A stretch of 64,000 bases of DNA, from assembly GCA_018669475.1 (NCBI GenBank), contig JABHCC010000100.1, forward strand, positions 1-64,000, in the 5' to 3' direction. Each line of letters begins with the position of its first letter. The stretch's first letter is position 1. Both the position numbers and the translations under genes were made by a program. Origin of the DNA: Bacteroidota bacterium. GTDB lineage: Bacteria > Bacteroidota > Bacteroidia > Bacteroidales > UBA12481. Below the pieces are notes generated by a model that saw only the letters and a program-made list of their open reading frames with translations, did no database searches and was not told the origin of the DNA. This document shows, in pieces, positions 22,362 to 31,188 of this stretch.

Positions 22362-22384
22362 ATTCCCTGCTGCTTGTGGCGGGG
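22362..22384 (+). repeat. REP-like palindrome, degenerate copy
   Basis: ATTCC-N18 with stem arms 22365-22373 and 22376-22384 around a TT loop. All nine pairs hold as RNA of this strand if G-U pairs are counted. It matches the element at 22421-22444 at 17 of 23 positions, including ATTCC and the GCTTG core. Confidence 0.55.
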
Positions 22385-22420
22385 TAAGCGAGCACAAAAA
22401 AAATATACAATCAATCGAAG

Positions 22421-22444
22421 ATTCCTCGCGGCTTGCCGCGAGGA
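22421..22444 (+). repeat. REP-like palindrome, perfect copy
   Basis: A perfect 10-base-pair stem (22423-22432 with 22435-22444) around TT, GC-rich in very AT-rich surroundings. There is no T run, so it is a poor intrinsic terminator; similarity to the neighbouring copy at 22362 suggests a repetitive extragenic palindrome family. Confidence 0.65.
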
Positions 22445-22467
22445 GCTTCAATAAAACATTCTAATTA

Positions 22468-22498
22468 TTTGATTAGAAAGAAGTATTCGCTATCTTTG
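22468..22498 (+). promoter_or_regulatory. Promoter of the rpsF-rpsR-rplI operon
   Basis: TTTG at 22468-22471, exactly 19 bases, then TATCTTTG at 22491-22498: a complete match to the Bacteroidota -33/-7 consensus (TTTG, TAnnTTTG). The ATG follows 38 bases after the box. Confidence 0.85.
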
Positions 22499-22536
22499 CA
22501 GGCCAAAATAATTCTCAATCAATAAATTAGAAAAGT

Positions 22537-22899
22537 ATGTTGAATCAGTATGAGACCGTTTTCATTATAACTCCCGTTTTGTCTGAAGATCAGATGAAGG
22601 AAGCGGTCAAGAAGTTCTCAGCCTTTCTCAAGGAGAATGGAGCTGAGATTGTCCACGAGGACAACTGGGGCCTACGTAAGCTGGCCTATCCCATCCAGAA
22701 GAAATCCACTGGTTTCTATCATTTGATCGAATTCAAATGTGAGGGTGAATTTATTAATCGCATGGAAACTGAATTTCGCCGTGATGAGCGTATTATCAGA
22801 TTCTTAACCATGAAGATGGAAAGATTTGCGATTGAATATTCCATTAAGCGTCGTAAAAAAATGGCCGAACAAAAAGTAACTGAAAAGGAGGAGAACTAG
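22537..22899 (+). CDS. rpsF: 30S ribosomal protein bS6
   Basis: The 120-residue protein begins [17 protein letters not shown] and has the ferredoxin-like fold pattern of bS6, ending with a charged tail. It binds 16S rRNA as a pair with bS18, the product of the next gene, 2 bases downstream. First gene of the three-gene operon behind the promoter at 22468. Confidence 0.98.
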   Translation: MLNQYETVFIITPVLSEDQMKEAVKKFSAFLKENGAEIVHEDNWGLRKLAYPIQKKSTGFYHLIEFKCEGEFINRMETEFRRDERIIRFLTMKMERFAIEYSIKRRKKMAEQKVTEKEEN

Positions 22900-22901
22900 T
22901 C

Positions 22902-23171
22902 ATGGCTACAAACTCAGGAGAAATCAGATATCTCGCCCCACCAACTGTTGAGATAAAGAAAAAGAAGTACTGTCGTTTTCGCAGGAATAACATTAAGTAC
23001 ATTGATTATAAGGATCCTAGCTTTCTGAAGCGTTTTCTCAATGAGCAAGGTAAAATTTTACCTCGCCGGCTAACAGGAACTTCTCTGAAGTTTCAGAGAA
23101 AAATTGCAACTGCAATCAAGCGTGCCCGTCACCTTGCCTTGTTGCCATATGTAACCGATTTGATGAAGTAA
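22902..23171 (+). CDS. rpsR: 30S ribosomal protein bS18
   Basis: The 89-residue basic protein shows [20 protein letters not shown] and the C-terminal [11 protein letters not shown] typical of bS18. A strong purine-rich ribosome binding site (AGGAGG) overlaps the end of rpsF, supporting the ATG at 22902. Confidence 0.98.
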   Translation: MATNSGEIRYLAPPTVEIKKKKYCRFRRNNIKYIDYKDPSFLKRFLNEQGKILPRRLTGTSLKFQRKIATAIKRARHLALLPYVTDLMK

Positions 23172-23188
23172 ACAAGGAGGACAAAATC

Positions 23189-23635
23189 ATGGAAATTATA
23201 CTAAAACAAGACGTAGCAAAGCTGGGCCATAAGGATGACATTATAACTGTTAAAAACGGTTATGGACGTAATTTCCTTATCCCAAAAAAATTGGGCATCA
23301 TTGCCAGTCCTTCTGCCAAGAAAAATCATGCAGAAAAATTGCGTCAGCAATCTCATAAAGAAGAGCAACTTCGGAAAGATGCTGAAGCATTGGCCGCTAC
23401 ATTATCTAAATTGGAACTGAAGATTGGAGCAAAAACTTCTACTACAGGAAAAATTTTCGGATCAGTGAATACCATACAGATAGCAGAAGTACTGAACGGT
23501 AAAGGTTATGAAATCGACCGTAAAAACATCAGTATGAATGAGGAAGCTGTCAAAGAAGTAGGGAGCTATACAGCTAGTATAAAGTTGTATAAAGACATCA
23601 AAACTGAAATTAGTTTTGAAGTTTGCGCTGAATAA
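23189..23635 (+). CDS. rplI: 50S ribosomal protein bL9
   Basis: The 148-residue protein begins MEIILKQDVAKLGHKDDIITV and contains NGYGRNFLIP, the signature of the N-terminal RNA-binding domain, then a long helix and the C-terminal domain. AAGGAGG lies 10 bases before the ATG, an unusually clear ribosome binding site for this phylum. The operon ends with the terminator at 23663. Confidence 0.98.
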   Translation: MEIILKQDVAKLGHKDDIITVKNGYGRNFLIPKKLGIIASPSAKKNHAEKLRQQSHKEEQLRKDAEALAATLSKLELKIGAKTSTTGKIFGSVNTIQIAEVLNGKGYEIDRKNISMNEEAVKEVGSYTASIKLYKDIKTEISFEVCAE

Positions 23636-23662
23636 CAATTATTCTTGATATAGTTTAAAAAG

Positions 23663-23689
23663 GCCTGCCCATATGGGTAGGCTTTTTTT
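23663..23689 (+). terminator. Terminator after rplI
   Basis: An 8-base-pair stem (23663-23670 with 23675-23682, one G-T pair) with loop ATAT, followed by seven T. A run of A precedes it, so it may also stop ridA transcription from the other side; the ridA stop codon overlaps its end. Confidence 0.85.
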
Positions 23690-24068
23690 ATGCTTTTGCT
23701 GCAATAGCTTCTATTTCAATCATAACACCCAAAGGCAGTTTTACAACTCCAAAGGCCGCCCTTGCAGGTTGTTCTGTGATAAAATACTTACTATATACAG
23801 TATTCATCGCTTTGAAATTCTCCATATCCTCCAGAAGGCATGTACACTTCACTACATCTTTATAACTGTAGCCAGCCTCATCTAAAATTGCACCAATATT
23901 CTCCATAACCTGCTCAGTTTGAATGGAAATATCACCTTCTACAACCAATCCTGTAGATGGGTCTATTGGAATCTGACCTGAAATAAACAGAAAGCCATTT
24001 GCCTCAACTGCCTGACTGTAAGGACCAACTGCTGCAGGTGCCTGATCGCTTGAAATAATTGTTTTCAT
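23688..24068 (-). CDS. ridA: RidA family enamine/imine deaminase
   Basis: The 126-residue protein carries the whole YjgF/RidA signature: [20 protein letters not shown], the loop around [12 protein letters not shown], and [20 protein letters not shown] with the conserved Arg that holds the substrate carboxylate. RidA hydrolyses reactive enamines made by PLP enzymes, protecting the cell from 2-aminoacrylate damage. It lies 126 bases after lptD on the same strand, and this gap holds a leader-like repeat shared with the gene at 49419. Confidence 0.93.
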   Translation of the reverse strand: MKTIISSDQAPAAVGPYSQAVEANGFLFISGQIPIDPSTGLVVEGDISIQTEQVMENIGAILDEAGYSYKDVVKCTCLLEDMENFKAMNTVYSKYFITEQPARAAFGVVKLPLGVMIEIEAIAAKA

Positions 24069-24175
24069 CCGTTAATATTTAATTTTATTTGTCTGATGGA
24101 GCTCGCACAACAAAAACAATCATCCACGTGTGTTAAAATATCTTTCCTTTTGTTATGCTCGGTTCATCCGTATAT
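24069..24175 (-). repeat. Leader-like dispersed repeat, copy A (before ridA)
   Basis: Read toward ridA, this segment shares ordered blocks with 50409-50501: GATGAA..GCAT near the upstream end, ACACACG, a T-rich block with TTTTTGTT, and TAAATATTAACGG right at the start codon. Overall similarity looks to be around 70 percent by eye with small gaps. No terminal inverted repeats. Confidence 0.5.
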
Positions 24176-24194
24176 ATTTAATTCTACATGGTGA

Positions 24195-26867
24195 CTAATT
24201 GAAAAAATCAGCATTGTCATACCAGCTCTTTTCCTTACGATATTTCACATCCTTAAATAGGTTCGCTTTAACATTTATCATAAAAGAATAGCTTTTTCTG
24301 GAGCCAAATGGAATAATTGTAAAGCTCATTTGCCAACAATGCAAGTCCCTGTTTACCGTAAGACTTGTGTAAGTAAACTCATTGCCGACAAAATCGTAAC
24401 CAGAAGAGTAGCGAAGACTCCACTTGGGACTAAATTGTACATTTCCGGAGAATCTCAATGTCTGAGTAAGTTTACTCTCTGTATACGGGTTGAAATTATC
24501 ATACCTTAAACTGTAACCAAATCTGACATCCCATGGCAAACCGTAACTCACTCCCATATCTTCGTAGAATTTCTCAGTTGCCCCACCCCCACTTCCTGAT
24601 GTTTTTCTGAAAGGCAAGGAGAAATCAACAGACATACTGGCATTAGTCAGACGTGCAGGAAGGCCACTTTCAGTGATTAAGTATTTGTCAATCTTATGCT
24701 GACTAAACGTAGATCCATCCTGCTCCTCAATCCATGCATAGGGATCAAAAGTACTGCTGAAATTAATGTTAAAGTTGTTAAGAATTTTCGTTCGCGCGGA
24801 TAAGCGCAACGGAGCCAACTTCATTGAATCAGAAAAAATATTGTAGGAGGTATTGATATTCAGACTCTCAATAAGCTTTACTTTTTTTAATTGTCCCGTG
24901 GTATCAGTAGGATCCACAACTTTCATTTCCAAATTATTACCCAGACTGAAAGATACCGTACCATACTGGCCTGCCACTGAAGGAAGATTGTATAAACCAT
25001 CCTCAAACGTAGAATACCTACTGGTTCTGCCACTTGCATTAGTCTGAACTGTATCATAATACATCGAATCATCATAGCCTAGATCTGGCCTGTAGCTAAA
25101 GGATAATGAAGGCTTAGCAACATGGCGTATAACCTTCACCTTACCCCTCTTAAAATCATAAAATCCGTAAATCTGAGGATTGTAAGTCAGACTTATATTG
25201 GGAGACAAGGCCTGGACATACTGAAGCTGATTCATTCTGGACTCGATAATTTCCTCTTCATCAGGATCCCATTCCTTGGTTGTAGAATAGAAGTATAATA
25301 ATCCCTGATACTTCAAAGATGGTGTCAGAGTCATGTGCGGAATCAACTTAAAAGAAGCCGTCATCGGGATACTATGTTTAAAACCACTTCTCATATTGTT
25401 CAGTACAGAGGGAAGACTATCAGCAATATCCTTTGTAAATAATTGATTTTCGTGCGCATACACCTTGTTCTCCAGGCTGGATGAATATCGCATATCAATT
25501 TTCTCATACCATTTCTGTTTTCCAACAGGATTTTTTCTTTTGAAAGGATAGAATCTCCCAACGGTAAATGATGCAGTTGGCAAATTGAGTACTACAGAAC
25601 TGTCACGGCTGTTTTGTGTATGTCCGACTTTTGCAGTAAAATTAAAGAGACGATTCGGAAATTTTCTAGCATAAGAGATAGATGAAGATTTTTGATTCGT
25701 GAGTATGGCCGCTGTGTTATTAATATTACTGTTGTACTTATCAAACGAACTGCTTGAGAGATTCACACTAGCATTAAAAGTTCGATAAGGATGGGCTTTT
25801 GCATCCTGATTGTGGCTCCATCGCACACGAAAATCATTCGTCACTTTGTATGCTGTAGGATCAATATCTCGCAAAGACCTTTCCCCGGTAGCATTCTTAG
25901 CATACGAGAAATCAAAATTACCTCTGAATTTATATCTTTTTGCATAATTGGTAAGTGCTCCACCTTTCCAACTACCCTTAGAGTAAATATCACCTGTCAG
26001 TTTTAAATCAAAATTATCATTGAGAGAAAAAAACCAGCCACCGTTTCTCAGGTAATAACCCCTGTTAGGTTCATATCCATACTGCGGCATAACCAAACCC
26101 GATGTTTTTTGCCTTTTTTGAGGGAAATATCCGAAAGGAAGGCCTATAAAGTATAGAGGTATATCTTCCACAACAAGATATGCCGGTCCGGCGACAGTAC
26201 TTTTCTCCGGTACCATTTTCCCTTTGGTAATAGCAAAATAGAAATGCGGATGATCTGCATCACAAGTTGTAAACTTACCATCTTTGATATTCAGTGTACC
26301 ATCCGGAAACCTTTTAGAGATGGAACTGTGCAGCAAGGCATTCTCTTCCTGTTTTGTGATCACATCTGTCACCCAGGCTTTCTGTGACTCAAAATTATAT
26401 TTAAGTTCAGTAGCATCATATTCCTCTTCATCCTGAGTAAATTTGGGTTTACCTGTCAACACCCCACTACTATCAGCAACTCCCCGGGCATAAACTTCTT
26501 TTTTGTCTATGCTGATCTCAATATAGGCAGCCTTCAGGTCAAAATCCTTGTAAACGACGCTGGCATCACCATAAAGCCGAATTTTACTATCCTTAAAAGA
26601 CATGTTTATTGAATCGGAGGCATTGTAATCAACAATGGCATCCAGATAATCTTTTGGGTCATCCTTCGTTTGAATAGTATCAGGCTGAGTCACTTCAACT
26701 AGCAGTCTACTGGTGTCAGGGATCTCTACTTCACCCTGTGCATAACTAGTATAGGCAGTCAGGACAAAAAGCCCCGATGAAAGTAATATTTTTAGTATTT
26801 TTGCTATTTGATTCAATGCTGTAAAAGACCATAAAATACGGCACTCAAAGCTACTTAAAAATGACAC
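24195..26867 (-). CDS. lptD: LptD-like lipopolysaccharide assembly protein
   Basis: The 890-residue protein has a signal peptide (hydrophobic about residues 22-44, ending SYAQ), an OstA/LptA-like periplasmic domain at about 75-200 (IRLYGDASVVYKDFDLKAAY, VYARGVADSSG) and a long beta barrel with an aromatic strand rhythm. The family threads LPS into the outer leaflet of the outer membrane. Sequence is far from proteobacterial LptD, as usual in Bacteroidota. Its start and that of amiC are only a few bases apart on opposite strands, so their promoters must lie within each other's 5' coding regions. Confidence 0.85.
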   Translation of the reverse strand: MSFLSSFECRILWSFTALNQIAKILKILLSSGLFVLTAYTSYAQGEVEIPDTSRLLVEVTQPDTIQTKDDPKDYLDAIVDYNASDSINMSFKDSKIRLYGDASVVYKDFDLKAAYIEISIDKKEVYARGVADSSGVLTGKPKFTQDEEEYDATELKYNFESQKAWVTDVITKQEENALLHSSISKRFPDGTLNIKDGKFTTCDADHPHFYFAITKGKMVPEKSTVAGPAYLVVEDIPLYFIGLPFGYFPQKRQKTSGLVMPQYGYEPNRGYYLRNGGWFFSLNDNFDLKLTGDIYSKGSWKGGALTNYAKRYKFRGNFDFSYAKNATGERSLRDIDPTAYKVTNDFRVRWSHNQDAKAHPYRTFNASVNLSSSSFDKYNSNINNTAAILTNQKSSSISYARKFPNRLFNFTAKVGHTQNSRDSSVVLNLPTASFTVGRFYPFKRKNPVGKQKWYEKIDMRYSSSLENKVYAHENQLFTKDIADSLPSVLNNMRSGFKHSIPMTASFKLIPHMTLTPSLKYQGLLYFYSTTKEWDPDEEEIIESRMNQLQYVQALSPNISLTYNPQIYGFYDFKRGKVKVIRHVAKPSLSFSYRPDLGYDDSMYYDTVQTNASGRTSRYSTFEDGLYNLPSVAGQYGTVSFSLGNNLEMKVVDPTDTTGQLKKVKLIESLNINTSYNIFSDSMKLAPLRLSARTKILNNFNINFSSTFDPYAWIEEQDGSTFSQHKIDKYLITESGLPARLTNASMSVDFSLPFRKTSGSGGGATEKFYEDMGVSYGLPWDVRFGYSLRYDNFNPYTESKLTQTLRFSGNVQFSPKWSLRYSSGYDFVGNEFTYTSLTVNRDLHCWQMSFTIIPFGSRKSYSFMINVKANLFKDVKYRKEKSWYDNADFFN

Positions 26868-26887
26868 AAGATTGTAGAAATGTCAAT

Positions 26888-28117
26888 ATGTCAACGTTTA
26901 AATCGTTCAGCAATTGTCTTGAGACGGTTGTAATCAACAGAATGAGCGTGATATGTTTCATTCTTTTTTTAGTAATCGTTCCAATTCAGCTTAATGCTCA
27001 ATCTTCAGGGGACGATGTATTCACTGTAGTAATTGATGCTGGTCATGGTGGGAAAGATCCTGGGGCTGTAGGTAAAAAGAGCTATGAAAAAAATATTGCA
27101 TTGGCGATTGCGAAAAAAGCAGGCTATTATATAGAAAGCCTCATTGATGATGTTCGGGTGATATATACCCGAAAGACTGATGTATTTGTTGATCTTGATG
27201 TAAGGGCAGATATTGCTAATCGGAATAATGCTGATTTATTTATTTCAATACATATAAATAGTATTCCGTCAGGCCGGGCCAGTGGCACAATGACCTTTGT
27301 TATGGGGGTGACTAAGAATGACAATAATCTTCAGTTAGTTAAAGCTGAAAATGAAGTTATTCTTCTGGAGGATGATTATACTGCAAAGTATAAAGGTTAC
27401 GATCCTAACTCAACCGTATCTAAGATTTTCTTTTCTACAATGCAGTGGGCTTACCAAAATCAAAGCCTGGAATTTGCTTCAAAAATGCAAGATCAATTCC
27501 GGACAAAAGCAAAACGAAGAGACCGAGGAGTTCATGCCGGTGGATTATTGGTATTATGGAAAACCACTATGCCGAGTGTACTGGTAGAATGTGGATTTAT
27601 TAGCGATGCAGAGGAAGAAGCTTTTCTAATGACAGATTATGGTCAGGATTTAATTGCATCTGGAATTTATCGTGCCTTCAGAGATTACAAAAAAGAAATC
27701 GACGATCGCACAACAAATGAGATTGTCATTGCAGATGAAATATCACTGTCTGAAGAAGTCACCAATGATGCCGCAGTATCTGAGAAAAAACCTGTGGCGG
27801 AGAAAAAGACAGAGTCTGCGAAAAAGGTTCAGATCTCTTACTCAAAACCTGATCTGCATTTTCGCGTTCAATTATTGGCTACCCAGAAGGAGATTGCAAG
27901 CTCAGCCAGAGAACTTAAGGGTTATACCAACTATGAGATGTTACGCTTAGATGGCTATTATAAATATATGACAAAATCAGTATCATCTTATTCTCAAGCT
28001 CTTAACTTAAGAAAACAAATTCTCTCAAAATTCCCGGGAGCATTTATCGTAGGCTTTAAATCAGGAAAAAAGATTCCTCTGACGCAAGCCATTGAAGAAG
28101 ACAAGAAAATTCATTAA
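26888..28117 (+). CDS. N-acetylmuramoyl-L-alanine amidase with SPOR-like tail
   Basis: About 409 residues. After a signal peptide (ICFILFLVIVPIQLNAQ) the zinc amidase domain (Amidase_3) shows VVIDAGHGGKDPGAVG, the SIHIN motif and VLVECGFISDAEEE with metal and catalytic residues. A charged linker leads to a C-terminal SPOR-like domain (FRVQLLATQKEI). It cleaves the peptide from glycan in peptidoglycan, typically at division. Possible starts are 26861, 26888 and 26942; I chose 26888 because it keeps a basic residue before the hydrophobic core. TATTTTTG at 26796-26803 is a possible -7 box. Confidence 0.9.
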   Translation: MSTFKSFSNCLETVVINRMSVICFILFLVIVPIQLNAQSSGDDVFTVVIDAGHGGKDPGAVGKKSYEKNIALAIAKKAGYYIESLIDDVRVIYTRKTDVFVDLDVRADIANRNNADLFISIHINSIPSGRASGTMTFVMGVTKNDNNLQLVKAENEVILLEDDYTAKYKGYDPNSTVSKIFFSTMQWAYQNQSLEFASKMQDQFRTKAKRRDRGVHAGGLLVLWKTTMPSVLVECGFISDAEEEAFLMTDYGQDLIASGIYRAFRDYKKEIDDRTTNEIVIADEISLSEEVTNDAAVSEKKPVAEKKTESAKKVQISYSKPDLHFRVQLLATQKEIASSARELKGYTNYEMLRLDGYYKYMTKSVSSYSQALNLRKQILSKFPGAFIVGFKSGKKIPLTQAIEEDKKIH

Positions 28118-28126
28118 TTTCCTGTT

Positions 28127-29380
28127 ATGAAAACCGGACGTCTGATAAGAATTGGTCTTTTATTCGCAATAAGCATATTTGTACTTGTCTGGGGTATCAA
28201 TTTTTTAAAAGGCAAGAATTTCCTAAAACCTGAAAAGGTCTTCTTTGCTAAATATGAAAGAATTGGCTCACTGATGGTTAGTAGTCCTGTCATGGTAAAA
28301 GGCTTCAAAGTAGGTGAAGTACGTGACATTTCGCTTGGTGAAGATTTTGAGTCTCCTGTGCTTGTGAAATTTGCTATTACATACGAAGCACTGGAATTAC
28401 CCATAGGAACTGAAGTTAAAATCATCAGTACTGATTTGATGGGAACGAAAGGTATTGAACTAATCATGGTTGAAGATACTGTACTGATTCCCTATGGGGA
28501 TACACTTATTGGGATCATTGAAGGTGATTTAAAAGATCAGGTTAATACTCAGATGTTGCCCTTGAAGCGCAAAGCTGAAGATTTGATGGCATCTATGGAC
28601 TCGGTTCTGGTATCTTTACATTTGGTTTTTGATCAGCAAAACAGATCTAATCTCTCGCAAAGTTTTGAAATAGTTACCCAGACATTAAAGAACGTAGAAC
28701 AAACGTCTGTCTTTCTGGAAAACTATGTCAAATCAGAATCTGGTAAGCTCAGTTATGTTTTAAGTAATCTGGATAGCCTCACACAGAATCTTGTTAATCG
28801 AACAGCTGAATTACAGTTATCTATTCTTAACATCGGGTCCTTTACAGATTCATTAAATAAGGTACCGCTTAGAATTGCGGTGGAACAATTCGTCGACGTT
28901 CTTCAAGATGTAAACCAAATTATTCAGATGACAAATGCAGGTGAAGGAAGTTTAGGAAAACTACTTCAGAGTGATTCATTATACTATACCATTGAAAATG
29001 TTAGCCGATCATTGAATGACTTATTGCTTGACATTAAGCTCAATCCTAAGAGATATATTAGGGTCTCAGCCATTGACAGGGGAAAAACTATTATCACCAC
29101 CGACAATCAGGAATTTTTAAGTGCTGTAGCAAGCGATATAGATCTGGAGTATTATGTATGTATATATAATAATCTGGTTCCTCTTTTGCCAGATCACGAG
29201 TTGTACAAAACTTATAAGAAGTTGAGTTTTATTCAGGTTGGCAAGCATTTCTATTATTATCCGATAGTCACGCGAAACTTTGATAAAGCACGCAGAAGCT
29301 TTAGTAAGCTTGTATCCACTTATCCTGATGTGGCCATCTACGCCTGGATCGATGGAAAATGGCAAAATATATCACTTTAA
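28127..29380 (+). CDS. MCE/MlaD family lipid-transport protein
   Basis: The 417-residue protein has one N-terminal membrane anchor (LLFAISIFVLVWGINFL), then an MCE domain at about 40-115 (SPVMVKGFKVGEVRDISL, TDLMGTKGIELIM), then a long helical region and a short unassigned C-terminal part (from about 310). Such proteins form periplasmic hexamers that carry phospholipids between membranes with an MlaE/MlaF ABC transporter, not in this window. It lies 9 bases after amiC, so the two are likely cotranscribed. Confidence 0.88.
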   Translation: MKTGRLIRIGLLFAISIFVLVWGINFLKGKNFLKPEKVFFAKYERIGSLMVSSPVMVKGFKVGEVRDISLGEDFESPVLVKFAITYEALELPIGTEVKIISTDLMGTKGIELIMVEDTVLIPYGDTLIGIIEGDLKDQVNTQMLPLKRKAEDLMASMDSVLVSLHLVFDQQNRSNLSQSFEIVTQTLKNVEQTSVFLENYVKSESGKLSYVLSNLDSLTQNLVNRTAELQLSILNIGSFTDSLNKVPLRIAVEQFVDVLQDVNQIIQMTNAGEGSLGKLLQSDSLYYTIENVSRSLNDLLLDIKLNPKRYIRVSAIDRGKTIITTDNQEFLSAVASDIDLEYYVCIYNNLVPLLPDHELYKTYKKLSFIQVGKHFYYYPIVTRNFDKARRSFSKLVSTYPDVAIYAWIDGKWQNISL

Positions 29381-29630
29381 TGTTAATCCTGCAGCTGTAG
29401 CGTTATCCTTCTCACACTTTATTAATGTATTCTATATCAAGCGTTTTAAAATTCATATCTGATAATCAGCATGTTACGAATTTTGCATAACTTGAAATTT
29501 TATTTAACTGACTACTAAGGTCATAGAGTTTTTATGAAAGATTCAATCTGTTTCACGTTTTTTTTTAAGATTTTTTTCACCAACTTGCATGTCCCAAACC
29601 CTTTGTATAACTTATTAATTACCAGTGCTG
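29381..29630. other. dnaA upstream gap without recognised DnaA boxes
   Basis: These 250 AT-rich bases contain T runs (around 29560-29580) and small palindromes (CTGATAATCAG) but no TTATNCACA box on either strand, and no convincing -33/-7 promoter. They presumably hold the dnaA promoter; I see no sign of oriC. Confidence 0.4.
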
Positions 29631-31061
29631 ATGAAGTCAAACCATGTTGATGTATGGAAACGCTGTCTGTTAATCATTAAAGATAACGTACCCGCAATGA
29701 GTTTTAAAACTTGGTTTGAACCTATCGTTCCGCTTAAGATCGAAAATGAGGTTCTCACCATTCAAGTTCCATCAACATTCTTTTATGAATATCTGGAAGA
29801 ACAATACATAACTATCCTGAGTAAAACTATCCGAATGGAACTTGGCACAGAAGCCAAACTAGAGTACAGTGTAGTAATGGAGAACAACGGATATTCTGAT
29901 ACAAAGCCTTACACAATAAAACTCCCGACGAAAGCAAAAACCAGCTTAAAAAACAAGCCTTTGTCTATGCCTTTGGATGAGGATGAAAGGACCATCAGGA
30001 ATCCGTTTATTATACCGGGCATCAAAAAGTTACATGTTGATCCCCAGCTGAACCCAGATTATTCTTTCTCAAATTTTATTGAAGGTGATTGTAATCGTTT
30101 GGCTCGTTCTGCAGGTTTTGCAGTTGCACAGAATCCGGGAGGAACAGCTTTTAATCCTCTCCTAATTTATGGAGGGTCAGGATTAGGCAAAACCCATCTA
30201 GCACAGGCTATTGGTATTGAAGTAAAGGAGAAATATCCCGAAAAAATTGTTCTGTTTGTTAATTCGAACAAATTCCAGACGCAATTTGTAGAAGCTACCA
30301 GAAATAATAACCGGAATGATTTTCTTCATTTCTATCAAATGATTGATGTATTAATCATAGATGATGTGCAGGAATTTGCCGGTAAGGAGAAAACCCAGGA
30401 CACATTCTTTCATATTTTCAATCATTTGCATCAATCAGGTAAACAACTGATTTTAACATCTGATAAGCCTCCTGTTGAATTGAAAGGAATGGAGCAAAGG
30501 TTACTGAGCAGGTTTAAATGGGGACTTTCTGCTGATCTTCAGGTACCTGATTTTGAAACCCGTGTGGCTATTCTGCACAAAAAGGTTTATAATGATGGCA
30601 TCCACATGGATACAGAAATTCTTGAATACATTGCTTCACAAATCAGCAACAATGTTAGAGAACTTGAAGGTGCTCTGGTATCCCTGCTTGCCCAATCTAC
30701 TCTCAACAAAAAGGAAATAACGCTGGACCTTGTGCGAGAAATGATTGATAAGCTGGTTAAAAATACTACTCGTGAATTGTCTATTGATTATATTCAAAAG
30801 ATAGTCAGTGACTATTTCAGTATTCCAATTGATATCATGCATTCAAAGACCAGAAAAAGAGAAATTGTTCAGGCAAGACAAATTGCTATGTTCTTTTCTA
30901 AGAATCTGACAAAATCATCTCTGGCTACAATTGGATCACAAATCGGAGGCAAGGATCATGCAACGGTATTACACGCTTGTAAAACTGTCAACAACCTGGT
31001 AGAAACCGATAAGCGTTTCAGAATATACATTGAAGAGATAGAGAAGAAATTAAAAATGTAG
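29631..31061 (+). CDS. dnaA: Chromosomal replication initiator DnaA
   Basis: The 476-residue protein has domain I (VWKRCLLIIKDNV, FKTWFEPIVPL), a short linker, the AAA+ domain with Walker A GGSGLGKTHLAQ and Walker B VLIIDDVQEF, and domain IV with the DNA-binding signature IGGKDHATVLHA. It melts oriC when bound to ATP. An upstream GTG at 29625 gives MLMKSN, but ATG 29631 is preferred. Confidence 0.98.
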   Translation: MKSNHVDVWKRCLLIIKDNVPAMSFKTWFEPIVPLKIENEVLTIQVPSTFFYEYLEEQYITILSKTIRMELGTEAKLEYSVVMENNGYSDTKPYTIKLPTKAKTSLKNKPLSMPLDEDERTIRNPFIIPGIKKLHVDPQLNPDYSFSNFIEGDCNRLARSAGFAVAQNPGGTAFNPLLIYGGSGLGKTHLAQAIGIEVKEKYPEKIVLFVNSNKFQTQFVEATRNNNRNDFLHFYQMIDVLIIDDVQEFAGKEKTQDTFFHIFNHLHQSGKQLILTSDKPPVELKGMEQRLLSRFKWGLSADLQVPDFETRVAILHKKVYNDGIHMDTEILEYIASQISNNVRELEGALVSLLAQSTLNKKEITLDLVREMIDKLVKNTTRELSIDYIQKIVSDYFSIPIDIMHSKTRKREIVQARQIAMFFSKNLTKSSLATIGSQIGGKDHATVLHACKTVNNLVETDKRFRIYIEEIEKKLKM

Positions 31062-31188
31062 ACCTAATTTTCTTGTCATGGACATTGTTAGGTTCATGGT
31101 TCTTATCTATTCCTTATTCAATATGTTTTAAATCATATTACATCTCTGAATAGTTCAGTATCATTACTTTTCAATTTTTGAATTAGAA

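Noticed and set aside
22423-22444. Intrinsic terminator for dnaX or an upstream transcript
   Set aside because: The stem is strong, but no T run follows on either strand, and it lies upstream of both divergent genes; a REP-like element fits better.
31062-31188. oriC or an sRNA in the gap after dnaA
   Set aside because: No DnaA boxes, no terminator and no promoter match; only an isolated ACCTAA/TTAGGT pair about 24 bases apart.
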